64,000 nt of DNA, taken from Glandiceps talaboti (taxonomy: Eukaryota > Hemichordata > Enteropneusta > Spengelidae). Positions 44,964-64,000 of the stretch are shown piece after piece (positions within the stretch are counted from its first letter, which is position 1; the number at the start of each line of letters is the position of its first letter). The notes beneath the pieces are model-generated. The model was not told the origin of the DNA and made no database searches. It was given only the letters and a program-made list of their open reading frames with translations. Made by a program: the position numbers and the translations under genes. Location of the stretch: contig NC_135561.1 in the NCBI RefSeq assembly GCF_964340395.1, positions 13,647,961 to 13,711,960 of the forward strand. Direction: 5' to 3'.

Positions 44964-45369
44964 TAGAGATATGTCTTGCTTCAAAATGGAAAACTAACAT
45001 CACTAGAAGCATTCATAGAGATTACTTCATAATGCAATCTTAGACACAGTAAGAAACTGTCGGGCAAAGGATATAGTTAATGAATTGTTGTGGGTCATAA
45101 GGTGAGCCCATGATTGCCCGATGACGTCAGAATTGTCTTCATTATTGAAGTGGTTGCATATATATTATATTCCAGACTGCTCGCTTGAAAAATATTTTTC
45201 TCATGATTTGTTATGTTGTCACGTTGAATTTCTGTCCATCATGGAGACGCCCCCTCTCGATAAGGAGTACCTGGAGCCCTAGTTTAACGACCCCTCTGTA
45301 GATCGGCACTGCGTCAAATCGACTATATAGAGTTTCTTCCTTGTAATTAATTTTTGAGGAATTAGTTTT

Positions 45370-45806
45370 CAAATTTGTATTGTGACGGGAGAGACTGACT
45401 GTTCAGGTACATTACATAAATACGTGATGTGCTGACGTAATTTACAATAAACGCTGTATGGCATCGAAGGCGTTATACTGCATATGGATGTCAACTCAAA
45501 GTACGACATATAAATTTGAAAATTTGTGTATGAGAAGCAGATGGTTAACAGAATCAAATGCTTTCGAATAATCAAGGTACAGTGCTAGTGAATCCACTTG
45601 TCTGCCTTTATCGAGTTCACTGCTTATATTATAAAATCAGTGTATTCCACAAGATTCATGGTAGTTGGTCGACCTTTGAGAAATCCATGTTGATAAGAAC
45701 TAATGGAACTCTCAACTTGCGCATATACTGATTGGAATACGACCTTTTCAAAAACGTTGCTGACTAATGGCAGTAAAGAAATGGGTCGATAATGGGTGAC
45801 ATCAGA
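45370..45806 (-). mobile_element. Non-LTR retrotransposon RT fragment, frameshifted
   Basis: The minus strand reads HYRPISLLPLVSNVFEKVV, then QHGFLKGRPTTMNLVEY, a frame change after DFII, then YLDYSKAFDSVNH and a decayed VPEQSVSPVT (from GVPQGSVLGP-type). These are successive RT motifs of LINE proteins. It is a dead fragment. Its order relative to the C-terminal piece at 46.3-46.6 kb shows the two come from different insertions. Confidence 0.88.
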
Positions 45807-45905
45807 ATTTGATCGATCGATGGATGGATAATATTTATTTACCAGGAGTTAAAAGGAAAACAAAGTTGACAAATGAAATAAGAAAACAACAAATACATAT
45901 AACTA

Positions 45906-46275
<370 letters not shown>

Positions 46276-46278
<3 letters not shown>

Positions 46279-46580
46279 ATAATATAGTTTATTGTATGCA
46301 AAGGCCTCCGGCCCATATACAAATTTTCGTTTCAGCACAAGATATTATATTACATCACACGGTTGCAAATCAAAATAAAATCTCTCTTCTTAAACGCAAA
46401 TAGAATTAATTTACAGAGTTTGGACAGAACATCTGTGTCCCTAGTCCTCATAATTCGTTGAAATTTAATAATGGTTGGTTCTGACTGGTATTCGAGTGGA
46501 AGGTATTCCTTCCTAAGAACGTCATATTGTGAACACGCTAAGAGAAAATGAAATTCATCCTCTACTTCACTCGAGTTACA
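46276..46580 (-). mobile_element. LINE C-terminal and 3' end fragment embedded in an (ATGT)n array
   Basis: The minus strand encodes CKICNSSEVEDEFHFLLACSQ, the terminal Cys-containing region of many LINE RT proteins (VEDE-HFLL-C), and then a short 3' UTR reading ATGGGCCGGAGGCC followed by CAATAAA. ATGT repeats lie directly on both sides. Confidence 0.8.
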
Positions 46581-46584
46581 TATC

Positions 46585-46615
<31 letters not shown>

Positions 46616-46669
46616 CATACATACATACATACATACATACATACACACACACATACATACATACATACA

Positions 46670-46700
<31 letters not shown>

Positions 46701-46742
46701 TCATTCATTCATTCATTCATTCATTCATTCATTCATTCATTC
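46581..46742. repeat. (ACAT)n then (ATTC)n microsatellites
   Basis: About 28 ACAT units with one ACAC patch are followed by about eleven ATTC units. Confidence 0.97.
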
Positions 46743-47229
46743 AAAACTAAATGGAGATGACTATTTTGAAAGTACAAATATCCTCGCTAGTGAATTTAAG
46801 ATTGATCATAGTAGATTCAGGGCACGAGCAGACCAATAAATGTTTTTGTTAGACATGTCATTACATATACATTTGATAAGTGTATGTCAACGTTGTTGAG
46901 ACTAACAGCAGAAAGAAAGCACACTATTATACGGAGGCATGACTCCAATGTCTTTTAATCTTCTTCAATTGCTGGAAACACGGTGCATTTAATAATTATT
47001 TGACAATGGCGGCTATGCACTTAGAGCATGTTTTCTCTATTTTGACGGCTCCTCAAAGGCTTAAAATCGTCTTGTATTACTTAAGATTAATTTACTGTAA
47101 TCATCTAGAGATTCTCTTCAGAAAGTACAGTGCCATATATTTGCAAGCGTTCATAATATTTCCTTTTATACTTTTCCGGTTTGTTTTTAAACAATGTTGT
47201 TCACCTTCTGAATCACTGGGAAAACACTT

Positions 47230-47800
47230 GATGTGACAAACCTTCAGTGGTATACGTGAATTGGTACAGAAACAGTTTTCTGTCAGTTGAAAGACTGAGA
47301 AAAATTCAAGAATTTGAAATACATGTACTCAGTATCAGGGAGGTTAAGCTATCTTTAACAATGTCACCAAGATCAATACATACACGTCTCGTATGATATA
47401 ACCCCTTTTCGATGATAAATCGCTTATAAACAAGAACTAGTCTATTTTGAGTTTTAGATATTTGGGGTTAGGTTTTAATCGAAAGGTGTCATTCTTACGC
47501 ATTAAGAGATGCTAATGTAGTGTAGCAGTTCTGTCTGTGGAACATTTATTTATTAGTAAGAATGGGATTATATCTAGCGATAGGCTTTATTCTCACGCTT
47601 TATTAGCTGAGAAAGCAGTATATCAGCGCAATGTGTGCAACATTACCACTAAGTTCGATTCTTGTTATCACTTCACTTAATGGAATGTTCCTAGATCCTT
47701 TAACCTCAAAATGGACTTTAGTTGGTGTGTACATATATACTCCTGGAGGTCGAATGAAGTGAACACACTGCTGTGCAAAGCTTTTATACACAGAGGGATA
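47230..47800 (+). repeat. Dispersed repeat family 1, copy
   Basis: This shares GTACTC-GTATCA-GGTTAAGC, AACAATGTCACCA, AACATTACCACTAAG and TTAATGGAATGTTCCT with copies at 28.5 and 50.8 kb. Confidence 0.55.
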
Positions 47801-48221
47801 ATTTAAAGCATTTAGATTTCTTTTTGACGATCGTACAGCATGCTTAGAAAATAGTTATTTATATAAGATTGCCATATAGAGTTATTATGTTTAGTGAACG
47901 AGCAGAATTTACGTCAGTGGGGCTGAGGAGAAAATGGGGAGCCACGAAAATAAATGTGGGTCTGAATGGGGGATGAAAATTCTGGTGGTTTATAAGGAGG
48001 GAGTACGAAATATTTTGCTCATGATTTATACTAAATTAAACGTCAGGAACAGTCATTTACTGTTCTTGACCCTCTATTTCATTATAAGGCGGGTAACAGC
48101 CATGAGAATGTGTTTGCGCATGCCTAAATCTCTATCTGTATATATCGATTACCTCCTGTCTGTGTGTGTCTCTCTATGATATATTATCACATGAATTTAA
48201 ATATCACATGAGAGATAGCGA

Positions 48222-48342
48222 CATACATACATACATACATACATACATACATACATACATACATACATACATACATACATACATACATACATACATACAT
48301 AGACAGACAGACGGACGGACGGACAGACGCACAGACAGACAG

Positions 48343-48420
<78 letters not shown>

Positions 48421-48429
48421 GGACAGACA
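48222..48429. repeat. (ACAT)n joined to (ACAG)n
   Basis: About 20 ACAT units switch to ACAG units with scattered ACGG variants. The switch is immediate. Confidence 0.97.
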
Positions 48430-49149
48430 GAGGGGGTAGTCGATAGCTTGGCGAATGTGTGTATCTAGCTTAATATCTCTTTATAGGTTAGAATGTAGAC
48501 AATATAGCCATAGAATAATGTATATGTAAATGAGAGTAAATTGGTTATTGAAGGCAATATTCAAGCATTGTATGGATTTTAATAATGTGTATGGTTTGAA
48601 AGTTTAAGCCTCTAAAAAGGCCTCCTACATGTCTTTATTTTCAAATACTTCTCACAGTGGGAGGGGAACACCCCCTCTGATACCCTTCCACCAGCGATTA
48701 TGATGATGCTGTTTCTCCACCAAATCAAGATTAGAAGCCATGCCTGCTCAGTATCTCCAAGTATAGGTTACAACACAGAATGAGATTTCTTCTTTCAAAG
48801 CCCAAATCTATTCTCTTAATATTTATGGATGCGGAAGTCGATTGCCGTTATCATTTTACTGTAGTGTATCATGCAATTGTACATCATTCTCCGGAATGCG
48901 ACAGGGGTGTACAATTGCACATACAAAAATCTATGTAGCCTGTAACGAAACATGTACACGTAGCCCCACTTTTGTCGCTAGTGTTTAACCATTGCGTCAT
49001 TTGACCTGTGTTGACAATGAAATATCTGTACAATAAACAGAATTAGCGCAGTAATGGAAAACAATTTGGTCCGTCAGTCGAGAATGGCAAATAGAATTAT
49101 ATCGAAGAATCATGTTTTTTTATGCAAACGAAACATTAAGAATAAATGC

Positions 49150-49765
49150 TGCATCAACAAGTTTTAAAGGTCATGTGAACTTCTTTACCATCAATGCGTG
49201 TACTACACTATCTGTAGCTGAATCTAAAATCTGTATTCTGTATCTGAAAGCTTGTATTCTAAAAATATATAGCCTAATTTTCAAAAATGACTATTTATGC
49301 AAATTAACATCACAATTTAAAACTTCACAACAATTGCATCAAACGTCTGACAAAGTATTCATTAAATAAATAAATAAATACTACATAAACAAACTTTATA
49401 GAACATGTGCGTTGAGGTATGTTTGATGCATGATGTACCACAATATATGAAATCTGAAGCTGGCATTTTGAGATATGGCCTAATTATCAAAAGTCATTAA
49501 TTATGCCAATGACGTATTACTATATAGGTATCAAAAACAACAGCAAACAAATTAACACTTTCAAATTGTTATCAGCAATGGATTTGAAGCTTGTATTTCT
49601 AAGATATTGCCTAATGACCAGAAATTATTAATTATACAAATTATTAAATAAAACTAAATACCATGCAAACATGCTTTATAGGTCATGTGTGCTTATTATG
49701 TTTGATGTATGTAGCAATGTTGCATAATTTGAAGTGTGGATTCTTTAGATATGGCTGCATGACAG
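49150..49765 (+). repeat. Degenerate repeat with three or four units
   Basis: The blocks TTATAGGTCATGTG, GTTTGATG, GAAGCTTGTATT-CTAAGATAT and GCCTAAT-A-CA-AAATTATTAATTAT recur with irregular spacing of roughly 150-230 bp. No protein is seen. It is probably an old repetitive element. Confidence 0.5.
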
Positions 49766-49887
49766 CCAACACCTGATCATGACAATATCAAGAACGTCCA
49801 ACAGGCCCTTTTTTTCTGTTTCCTTCCGCAAAGATAGAGCTTCTCCTTGATTCTAAAATCTTTTGTATTGCCGTCAGATAGATTGTC

Positions 49888-49965
49888 GGTCAGTCAGTCA
49901 GTCAGTCAGTCAGTCAGTCAATCAATCAATCAATCAATCAATCAGCAAATCAGTCAGTCAATCAG
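49888..49965. repeat. (CAGT)n and (CAAT)n microsatellite
   Basis: CAGT units change to CAAT units and back. Confidence 0.9.
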
Positions 49966-50026
49966 TCAGTCAATCTACCTATCAAGTAAGTAAGCAATGA
50001 ATCAAACAAACAAGGAAGCAACTGAC

Positions 50027-50425
50027 TTATGGATCGACTAATTGATAGTTCAATAGACGTTCCTTGGAAATCATGAAATGCCTTTAATACTCTGTCATTC
50101 CTAACGTAATTGCTTTTTGACTTCAATGAAAGGCTTGTTCCAACATTCGCGAATGTCTGTTTTTATTTTTGAACTCGGGGCACGACCAGATAGATAGAAA
50201 CCCGGATAAAAACTATGACCAATCCAATCATTTATGGATCGACCAATTGATCGTTCAATAGACGTTCCTTGGAAACCATGACATGCCTTTACTATGTCAT
50301 TCCTAACGTAATTGCTTTTTGACGTCAATGAAAGGCTTGCACCAAGATTCGCGAATGTCTTTTTTTATTTTTGTACTCAGGGCAAGACCACATAGAAACC
50401 CAGACAAAAACTCTGACCAATCACT
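50027..50425 (+). repeat. Tandem duplication, two units of about 190 bp
   Basis: TCAATAGACGTTCCTTGGAAA, CATTCCTAACGTAATTGC, ATTCGCGAATGTCT and GAAACCC-GA-AAAAACT all occur in both units. A partial third unit lies at 50775-50880, where family 1 continues. Confidence 0.9.
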
Positions 50426-50774
50426 ATCGTCTTTAAACATGTTATTATATATTAACAGCAGAAACTTTAATGTCTCCGAAGCTGATGATAAAAAAAGAAA
50501 TATTTATGAGAGAATTGACTTCAAAGTATTTAATAATAACTGGAACCGCAGAGCGTGTAATCATTAGCAGATGATTATACAGTGTTTCACCACTTATAAC
50601 ACGTTTTCTAGATTATGCTGGCCCCCTTAAGGGTTTTAGCAGGACTTATGTACTAAAAGGTTAACTTGCTAATACCATGTAGTTTCTCAAGAGGCTACGC
50701 TTGTTTTAATCAGTCGTCATATCTTAAAATGTTTTGAAAAAGGATTGCGTCATTTGCAAGTGTTCACAATTAGT

Positions 50775-51365
50775 GATTTTCAATAGACATTCCTTGAAAA
50801 CCCTGAAATGCTTTTACCGTGTTATTCCTAACGTAATTGCTTTTTTTTTACTTCAATGAAACGATTGTTCCAAGAAAATAGTAACGTTATGCGTAGAGTG
50901 GTGCACAAATAATGTGCTTTATTCGGAAAAGTTTAATGAAATCCAGTAAGTAGACATAAAGGTATAAAACCATATTTAAAATGTCACCATTAATATATAT
51001 GCAAGATGGACAAACACTGTCAGTTCCATTCTCGATGATACATGTGCTATATCATTCATCTACGATTTTGATGTTTAGTGGGACTGATAGGGGTTAATTT
51101 CCAACCGAAAGGTTTCATTGTTAAGCTCTACGGGATACCAAAGTAATACAACTGTTTACTGTAGAGAACATTACCACTGGGTGAGATTTTAACAACAGCA
51201 CTATGCAGTGGAATTTTCCTTTAACCTAAAAGTGGGCTTCAACTGTTGTTTCGTATATATATACACATGTATATTAGTAAAAGATATAAACCAATGTGTG
51301 CATCGAGGTGAATGCACTGTTGTATCCAGCTTTTAACACATTGGAACATATTCAGGCAAAATGTA
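50775..51365 (+). repeat. Dispersed repeat family 1, copy joined to the 190 bp duplication
   Basis: After a third partial unit (CAATAGACATTCCTTG, CCTAACGTAATTGC) it continues with family 1 blocks AAAATGTCACCA, GAACATTACCACTGGG and ACACATTGGAACATATTCAGG. Confidence 0.6.
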
Positions 51366-51471
51366 TTGTTTACATCTTACAGCTTTTGATTATTTTAAAT
51401 ATATATCTCATGGCGATTTATTACATCTAGCGTTAGTATCCAAATCTACGTGTCTCGTATCTCTGTCTGGG

Positions 51472-51730
51472 CACAGGGTAAAGGACAAATGATCAATTTT
51501 GTACTCGCGATTTTCCGGATTTCTAATATTATTTTCTGTATATTTCAAATAAAGTTTTAAATACTGTTTCCTCTCACTGTTTTTTTTTTCTATTTCCTAC
51601 CTGATATCAATGTCTTATCTGAGTTTATCAGCTTTGCATTTATTAGTAGCTTGCGAGAACAAACTCACTATTTGCCCGAATTAACGCATTATCGCGAGTA
51701 CAAAATTGATCATTTGTCCTTTACCCTGTG
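51472..51730. mobile_element. MITE-like element, 259 bp with perfect 39 bp terminal inverted repeats
   Basis: The left end 51472-51510 begins CACAGGGTAAAGGACAAATG and its exact reverse complement fills 51692-51730. The interior of 181 bp has no open frame. No clear target-site duplication is visible. The perfect ends suggest recent mobility by a transposase in trans. Confidence 0.85.
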
Positions 51731-52639
51731 GTTTGGGGTTGGATATTATCAAGATATGAATATTGTTTGTAAAACGTAGAAGCTATGAATATTGATATAT
51801 TTATTTTGATACAGACTAAAGCCAGTTGTCAAATAAAACATGACACAAGACACGTTGTATATGCCATGCAATTGCCTTTAAGGGGCTTGGTTTGTTTAAG
51901 GTGAAACATATCATACATACTGTCCAGTTATTACCATCTTAAAATAGTATTAAATGTGGACAGGTGGTCAACTTAAACGCACTTAAATGTCGCTGAACAT
52001 GCAAAGCAGAACATGTTCTGTATCCATACCGAAAACTATGAGACATTCTGAAAATTAAAACGACACTAGTACAGTAAGCCTCACTACTGCTGTGTGTGTA
52101 AAAATTTCATCGTGTAGACTTTGACAATGAAACATGTATTGATACAATGAATGGGAACGGCCTTGTAAATGAGAATTCTTTTTTTCAGTAAGTCAATACA
52201 AGCTAATTGAATTATAAGTGTTAGACCTACCTGACGTCGACCAACCTTTGAGGTCGTGGCTTTCAATTTAAAATAGTCACGGAGATAACGCTAGACATGA
52301 TATTACTTCCATTCTGGCGCAATTGTATTGCTCTTAATTGACCAAGTGCAAATTAAAGAGTAATCCGTGGGAGTTAATCCTCTAGAAATGATAGTGGTTT
52401 ATTTTTAAACAGGGTTTCGTATCTTGCTGTGGATTGCGTGATCAAATTAGATTCCATCGGCGCTAGTAAAGGGATAAATAGTTCAGTTTATGGGCAGAAA
52501 AAAATCATTGTGTGTTTCCGATGACATCTCCTCGTGCATGAAAGTCGGAAAGACAAAGACTTTCTTAACTCTAAGTTTTAAAAGTTTAGGATCGGCAGTT
52601 TAAACTAGAGTCCGTGTTACAAATATGAGACATTCTCCT

Positions 52640-52790
52640 CGGATATTCTAGGCACGTTCGATCTATATTCTACCAACATTCGATGCAATTTATATTTTGT
52701 CGACAACAATTCATACGTACGTCAGCATACAGAAAGTCATTCAACCCTTTCAAAAGAGAAAGATCAAATTCAGCTTTGCATGTTCAGCGA
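52640..52790 (+). repeat. Dispersed repeat family 2, partial copy
   Basis: ATTCTAGGCACGTTCGAT, CCAACATTCGA and CAACCCTTTCAAAAGAGAAA match both units at 29.6-30.3 kb. Confidence 0.55.
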
Positions 52791-52909
52791 CATTTAAATG
52801 CGTTTAAGTTGACCACCTTTGACTTCTTAAATGAACACTGATTCAAACATTTTGGCTTTGAATCAATAGCGAAAAAGAAGATGGAATTCAGAGATATCAA
52901 CAGACGAGA

Positions 52910-52913
<4 letters not shown>

Positions 52914-52989
<76 letters not shown>
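52914..52989. repeat. (ACAG)n microsatellite
   Basis: About 19 units. Confidence 0.97.
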
Positions 52990-53328
52990 TGGTGGGTTGG
53001 CATGCAGGCAGACATTCAAAGTGTCAAACAGAAGGAAGAGGAGAGCCTTAATAATTTAGTTTTATCGTTTTATAGTTTTATTCCAGCTCTTAAAGTGTTC
53101 CTGGTCTTCTCGTGAAACCTTGTCAGGCCTTATAAATATTTGAATTTACCGTTTGGAATTTGGAGGAAAGGAACCAACCATATAATATTGAGTATCATCA
53201 ATGCTGAAAAAACTATGGTACTGAACAAAATAGCTCAAATTTTCGCCATGAAAATAAATATTCCAATGCCAACTATAGAAGTAAACCTCCGAGTAATGAT
53301 TTATAACAGCCTTATCCTTTTGAATTAA

Positions 53329-53438
<110 letters not shown>

Positions 53439-53603
53439 GTTGTCATGTTCTACTTCTGATTGACAATGGAGGATACTATAGCTAATTGGAAGGGAGATAC
53501 AAGACACAAGGTATGTAATGTCATGGTATGTACTACTAATTGTGACCAATTTCCAATGTGAGCTGTCAGTCAGTCTTTTTTTATAAAGTAAAGAAGAATA
53601 CAA

Positions 53604-53913
53604 TTACATCAGCAAAAGACAAATTGTAGATTTCACTTTAAATTGGAACAAAGACAAGGCTAATTTTATCCTAGCTTCTTTAGTTGGTTCCAGTGATTCA
53701 TAAAAAGTCACTTTTAATATTGCAGATCGCACAGCGTCTCTAAAAATATAAGGGATAAAATTATTCAAATTAGCGATGAACCAACCTCTGTACACTATAG
53801 GGTAGGGAATTCTGGGATTGGCGCCCATGCTGATATCACCAATGATCCTGTCGGACAGTCTGTCCATGGTTTCTCCAAATCCTTCTATTGTGTCTACGTA
53901 ATCGACTTGTAAG
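53604..53913 (-). CDS. Unassigned open frame, possible exon or gene remnant
   Basis: After a good acceptor (TTATTTTTAG, ending at 53914) about 100 codons stay open to a TAA. Sample segments are YVDTIEGFGETMDRLSDR and GWFIANLNNFIPYIFRDA, ending in KEARIKLALSLFQ. The composition is protein-like and not repeat-derived, which is unusual in this AT-rich DNA. I do not recognise the family, and no partner exons were found, so it may be a stray exon or a pseudogene fragment. Confidence 0.3.
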
Positions 53914-54266
53914 CTAAAAATAATAGATAGAGACATTAATGGTGTTGATGACATCAGCATAAGTAATTGAGCTCCAATCCCAGCATTCCGTATGCCAGTG
54001 TAGAGCAGTTGGTGTATGACTTATTGTATTGATTTTATTTCTCTTGATGTTAAACGCTCGATGTAGAGGTGACCTTTCATGACTTACTGATATCAACTGA
54101 AATAATAATGTGGTTGCAATTGTAACTATACAAAGGAAATTTTACTCTTTTATAACAAGCGGATATTGCATTTAAAAATTAAGTTAAATACCCAAGAGTC
54201 GTCTCTGTAAAACATTTGATTATAAACGATAAGACAGTAGTATGTATCTCATTGACATGAAAGATT

Positions 54267-54601
54267 TGTATGTATGTATGTACGTACGTACGTACGTACG
54301 TATGCATGCGTATGTATGTATGTATGTATGTATGTATGTATGTATGTATGTACGTATGCATGCATGCATGCGTATGTATATATGTATGTATGCATTCATG
54401 CATGCATGCATGCATGCATGTATGTATGTATGTATGTATGTATGGATGGATGGATGGATGGTTGGATGGATGGATGGATGGATGGATGGATGGATGGATA
54501 GATGCATGCATGCATGCATGGATGGATGGATGGATGGATGGATGGATGGACGTATGTATGTCTGTATGGATGGATGGATGGATGGATGGATGGATACATC
54601 A

Positions 54602-54653
<52 letters not shown>
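54267..54653. repeat. Complex microsatellite of ATGT, ACGT, GCAT, GATG and ACAG units
   Basis: At least five related tetramer blocks follow one another: (TATG)n with ACGT, (GCAT)n, (TGGA)n twice, then (ACAG)n. Many overlapping open frames over it are artefacts. Confidence 0.97.
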
Positions 54654-54654
<1 letters not shown>

Positions 54655-55013
54655 AAGGCAGGAAGCCAGAGTCACATCATTGCGGATACTTGGGCTAAAT
54701 GCGTTGCTTGTTATAGTTGCATGGTTCGAATAAATTATGCAAAAAAAACATATTAAGATTCAGAAAATAAATGTACTCAATAAACATCAAACGAAGAGAT
54801 AGACTTTGTAATGTAATTCTCAGATTTTTTGTCAGACACATTCAATCTGTCAGACACAACATTAATAAATATGTTGACGTCGGACTATCGGTGTTTTACC
54901 AGATACGAATGACTTGCTTTCTTTCACTTTTGCCACAGGTGATGTATTCAATTATCACTTTATACAACCGATCACTCTACCAGTTATTTTTCAAGACGGG
55001 AACGCCGGGTCGA

Positions 55014-55050
55014 CTTCCGTGACGTCATAAACTGTGTTCATTCTGATTGG
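55014..55050 (+). promoter_or_regulatory. Shared promoter module of receptor C: ETS-like site, full CRE, inverted CCAAT
   Basis: CTTCCG (55014-55019) abuts TGACGTCA (55020-55027), and ATTGG follows at 55046-55050. The 26 bp CRE-to-ATTGG spacing is identical to receptor B. The CRE is 262 bp upstream of the chosen ATG. Confidence 0.75.
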
Positions 55051-55281
55051 TTAGTACCAGGCGATCGAACACATGTATTCAAGTCTGCTCTACGTAACCG
55101 ATTAGAAAGAGATATCTGAATTATAAAATATTTGGTACAGACATTGTCTGTGTTACAGTAATCTCGATGGGTGGTGCTTCGATTCCGACGTATCAACTTA
55201 CAGATATCTCCTTTCAATAAATAACGGTCAATAATCAACTCGACTCAGTGGATGTTTATCAACCGATTTCTGTTAACAATA

Positions 55282-63417
<8,136 letters not shown>

Positions 63418-63632
63418 GTTGTATGATATATATATATATATATAAATATAGACGAAAGATTTTAAATGTAGACCAATACGAACATTTCTATGAATTTATG
63501 AATTTGAAAAAACACACTTTATTTCATAGAAGACGAACCTTACAATGCACTACTAATAGTTTTGTGTGAAACACTGACTATATTAAAGGAAACGCAACTC
63601 ATAAACTTTGGGTTCTGGAAAGTGATTTAGGT

Positions 63633-63699
63633 TACTTTAGTTTAGTTTGGTTTGGTTTGGTTGAGTTTAGTTTAGTATAGTATAATATAGTTTAGATAG

Positions 63700-63730
<31 letters not shown>

Positions 63731-63740
63731 TTAGTTTGTT
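63633..63740. repeat. (GTTTA)n pentanucleotide repeat
   Basis: GTTTA units with GTTTG and GTATA variants, in the intron after receptor C exon 2. The remaining bases to 64000 show no exon. Confidence 0.92.
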
Positions 63741-64000
63741 ATTTTGTATTATTTTATTTTATTTTGGGAAATTGTAATTAATTATCCTATCGGCAATTCA
63801 TTGTTGATCATGAGAGTTAGCATACATGCATATGCATTAGGTGAACAAGAAATACACGGGGCTATTTAGCTGAAGGTAATATGCACTTAAGAGTCATGAT
63901 ATTCTAAATCATATTCATGTCTGCTGACTTCTGTACTAAGACAATCACAGAACAATGAACATTAAACAACATTTAATCTGACATTTTGAAATCGTGATAT

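Noticed and set aside
55252-55281. Upstream in-frame ATG of receptor C
   Set aside because: It would add ten residues not present in A or B, whose starts align with the ATG at 55282.

Overview
This is AT-rich, intron-bearing animal DNA. It has GT-AG introns, class A GPCR genes, a tRNA-derived SINE, L2-like LINE ends, Penelope-like elements and very many microsatellites. This fits a marine invertebrate (for example a hemichordate, cephalochordate, brachiopod or mollusc), but the phylum cannot be fixed from the sequence alone.

The only convincing genes are three paralogous rhodopsin-class (class A) GPCRs of peptide-receptor type. Most short open frames are not genes, so the receptors were assembled from exons. 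Receptor A lies on the minus strand (8441-18405, four coding exons, predicted 383 aa). Receptor B lies on the plus strand (35294-42211, four exons, predicted 368 aa). Receptor C lies on the plus strand (exons at 55282-55626 and 63004-63417) and runs off the right edge. All introns are phase 0 and lie at identical codon positions: exon 1 is 345 nt, exon 2 is 414 nt and exon 3 is 216 nt in every copy seen. All three carry HRY in place of the DRY motif. All three share an upstream module, an ETS-like CTTCCG joined to a CRE-like (T/C)GACGTCA, with an inverted CCAAT box 26-27 bp further on, about 260-300 bp before the ATG. A and B are divergent (head to head) and C follows B in tandem. This is a recent local receptor family that probably shares its transcriptional control.

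Layout: 1-1570 is a nearly perfect giant inverted repeat cut by the left window edge. 1.6-8.4 kb is non-coding with diverged duplications. 8.4-18.7 kb is receptor A with its promoter. 18.7-35 kb is intergenic and holds a decayed Penelope-like element (19.8-21.1 kb), compound microsatellites, a MITE-like element (24.1 kb) and old repeat families. 35-42.5 kb is receptor B. 42.5-55 kb is intergenic with LINE fragments (45.4-46.6 kb), tandem duplications (49-51 kb), a second MITE-like element (51.5 kb), long microsatellites and one unassigned open frame (53.6-53.9 kb). 55-64 kb is the first half of receptor C, with a GIY-YIG fragment (59.9-60.2 kb) and a SINE (62.6-62.9 kb) inside its first intron.

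The points most worth following up are the shared promoter module, the uniform HRY substitution, the patchwork conservation of exon 2 (possible gene conversion), the shortened C-tail of receptor B, and the giant palindrome.
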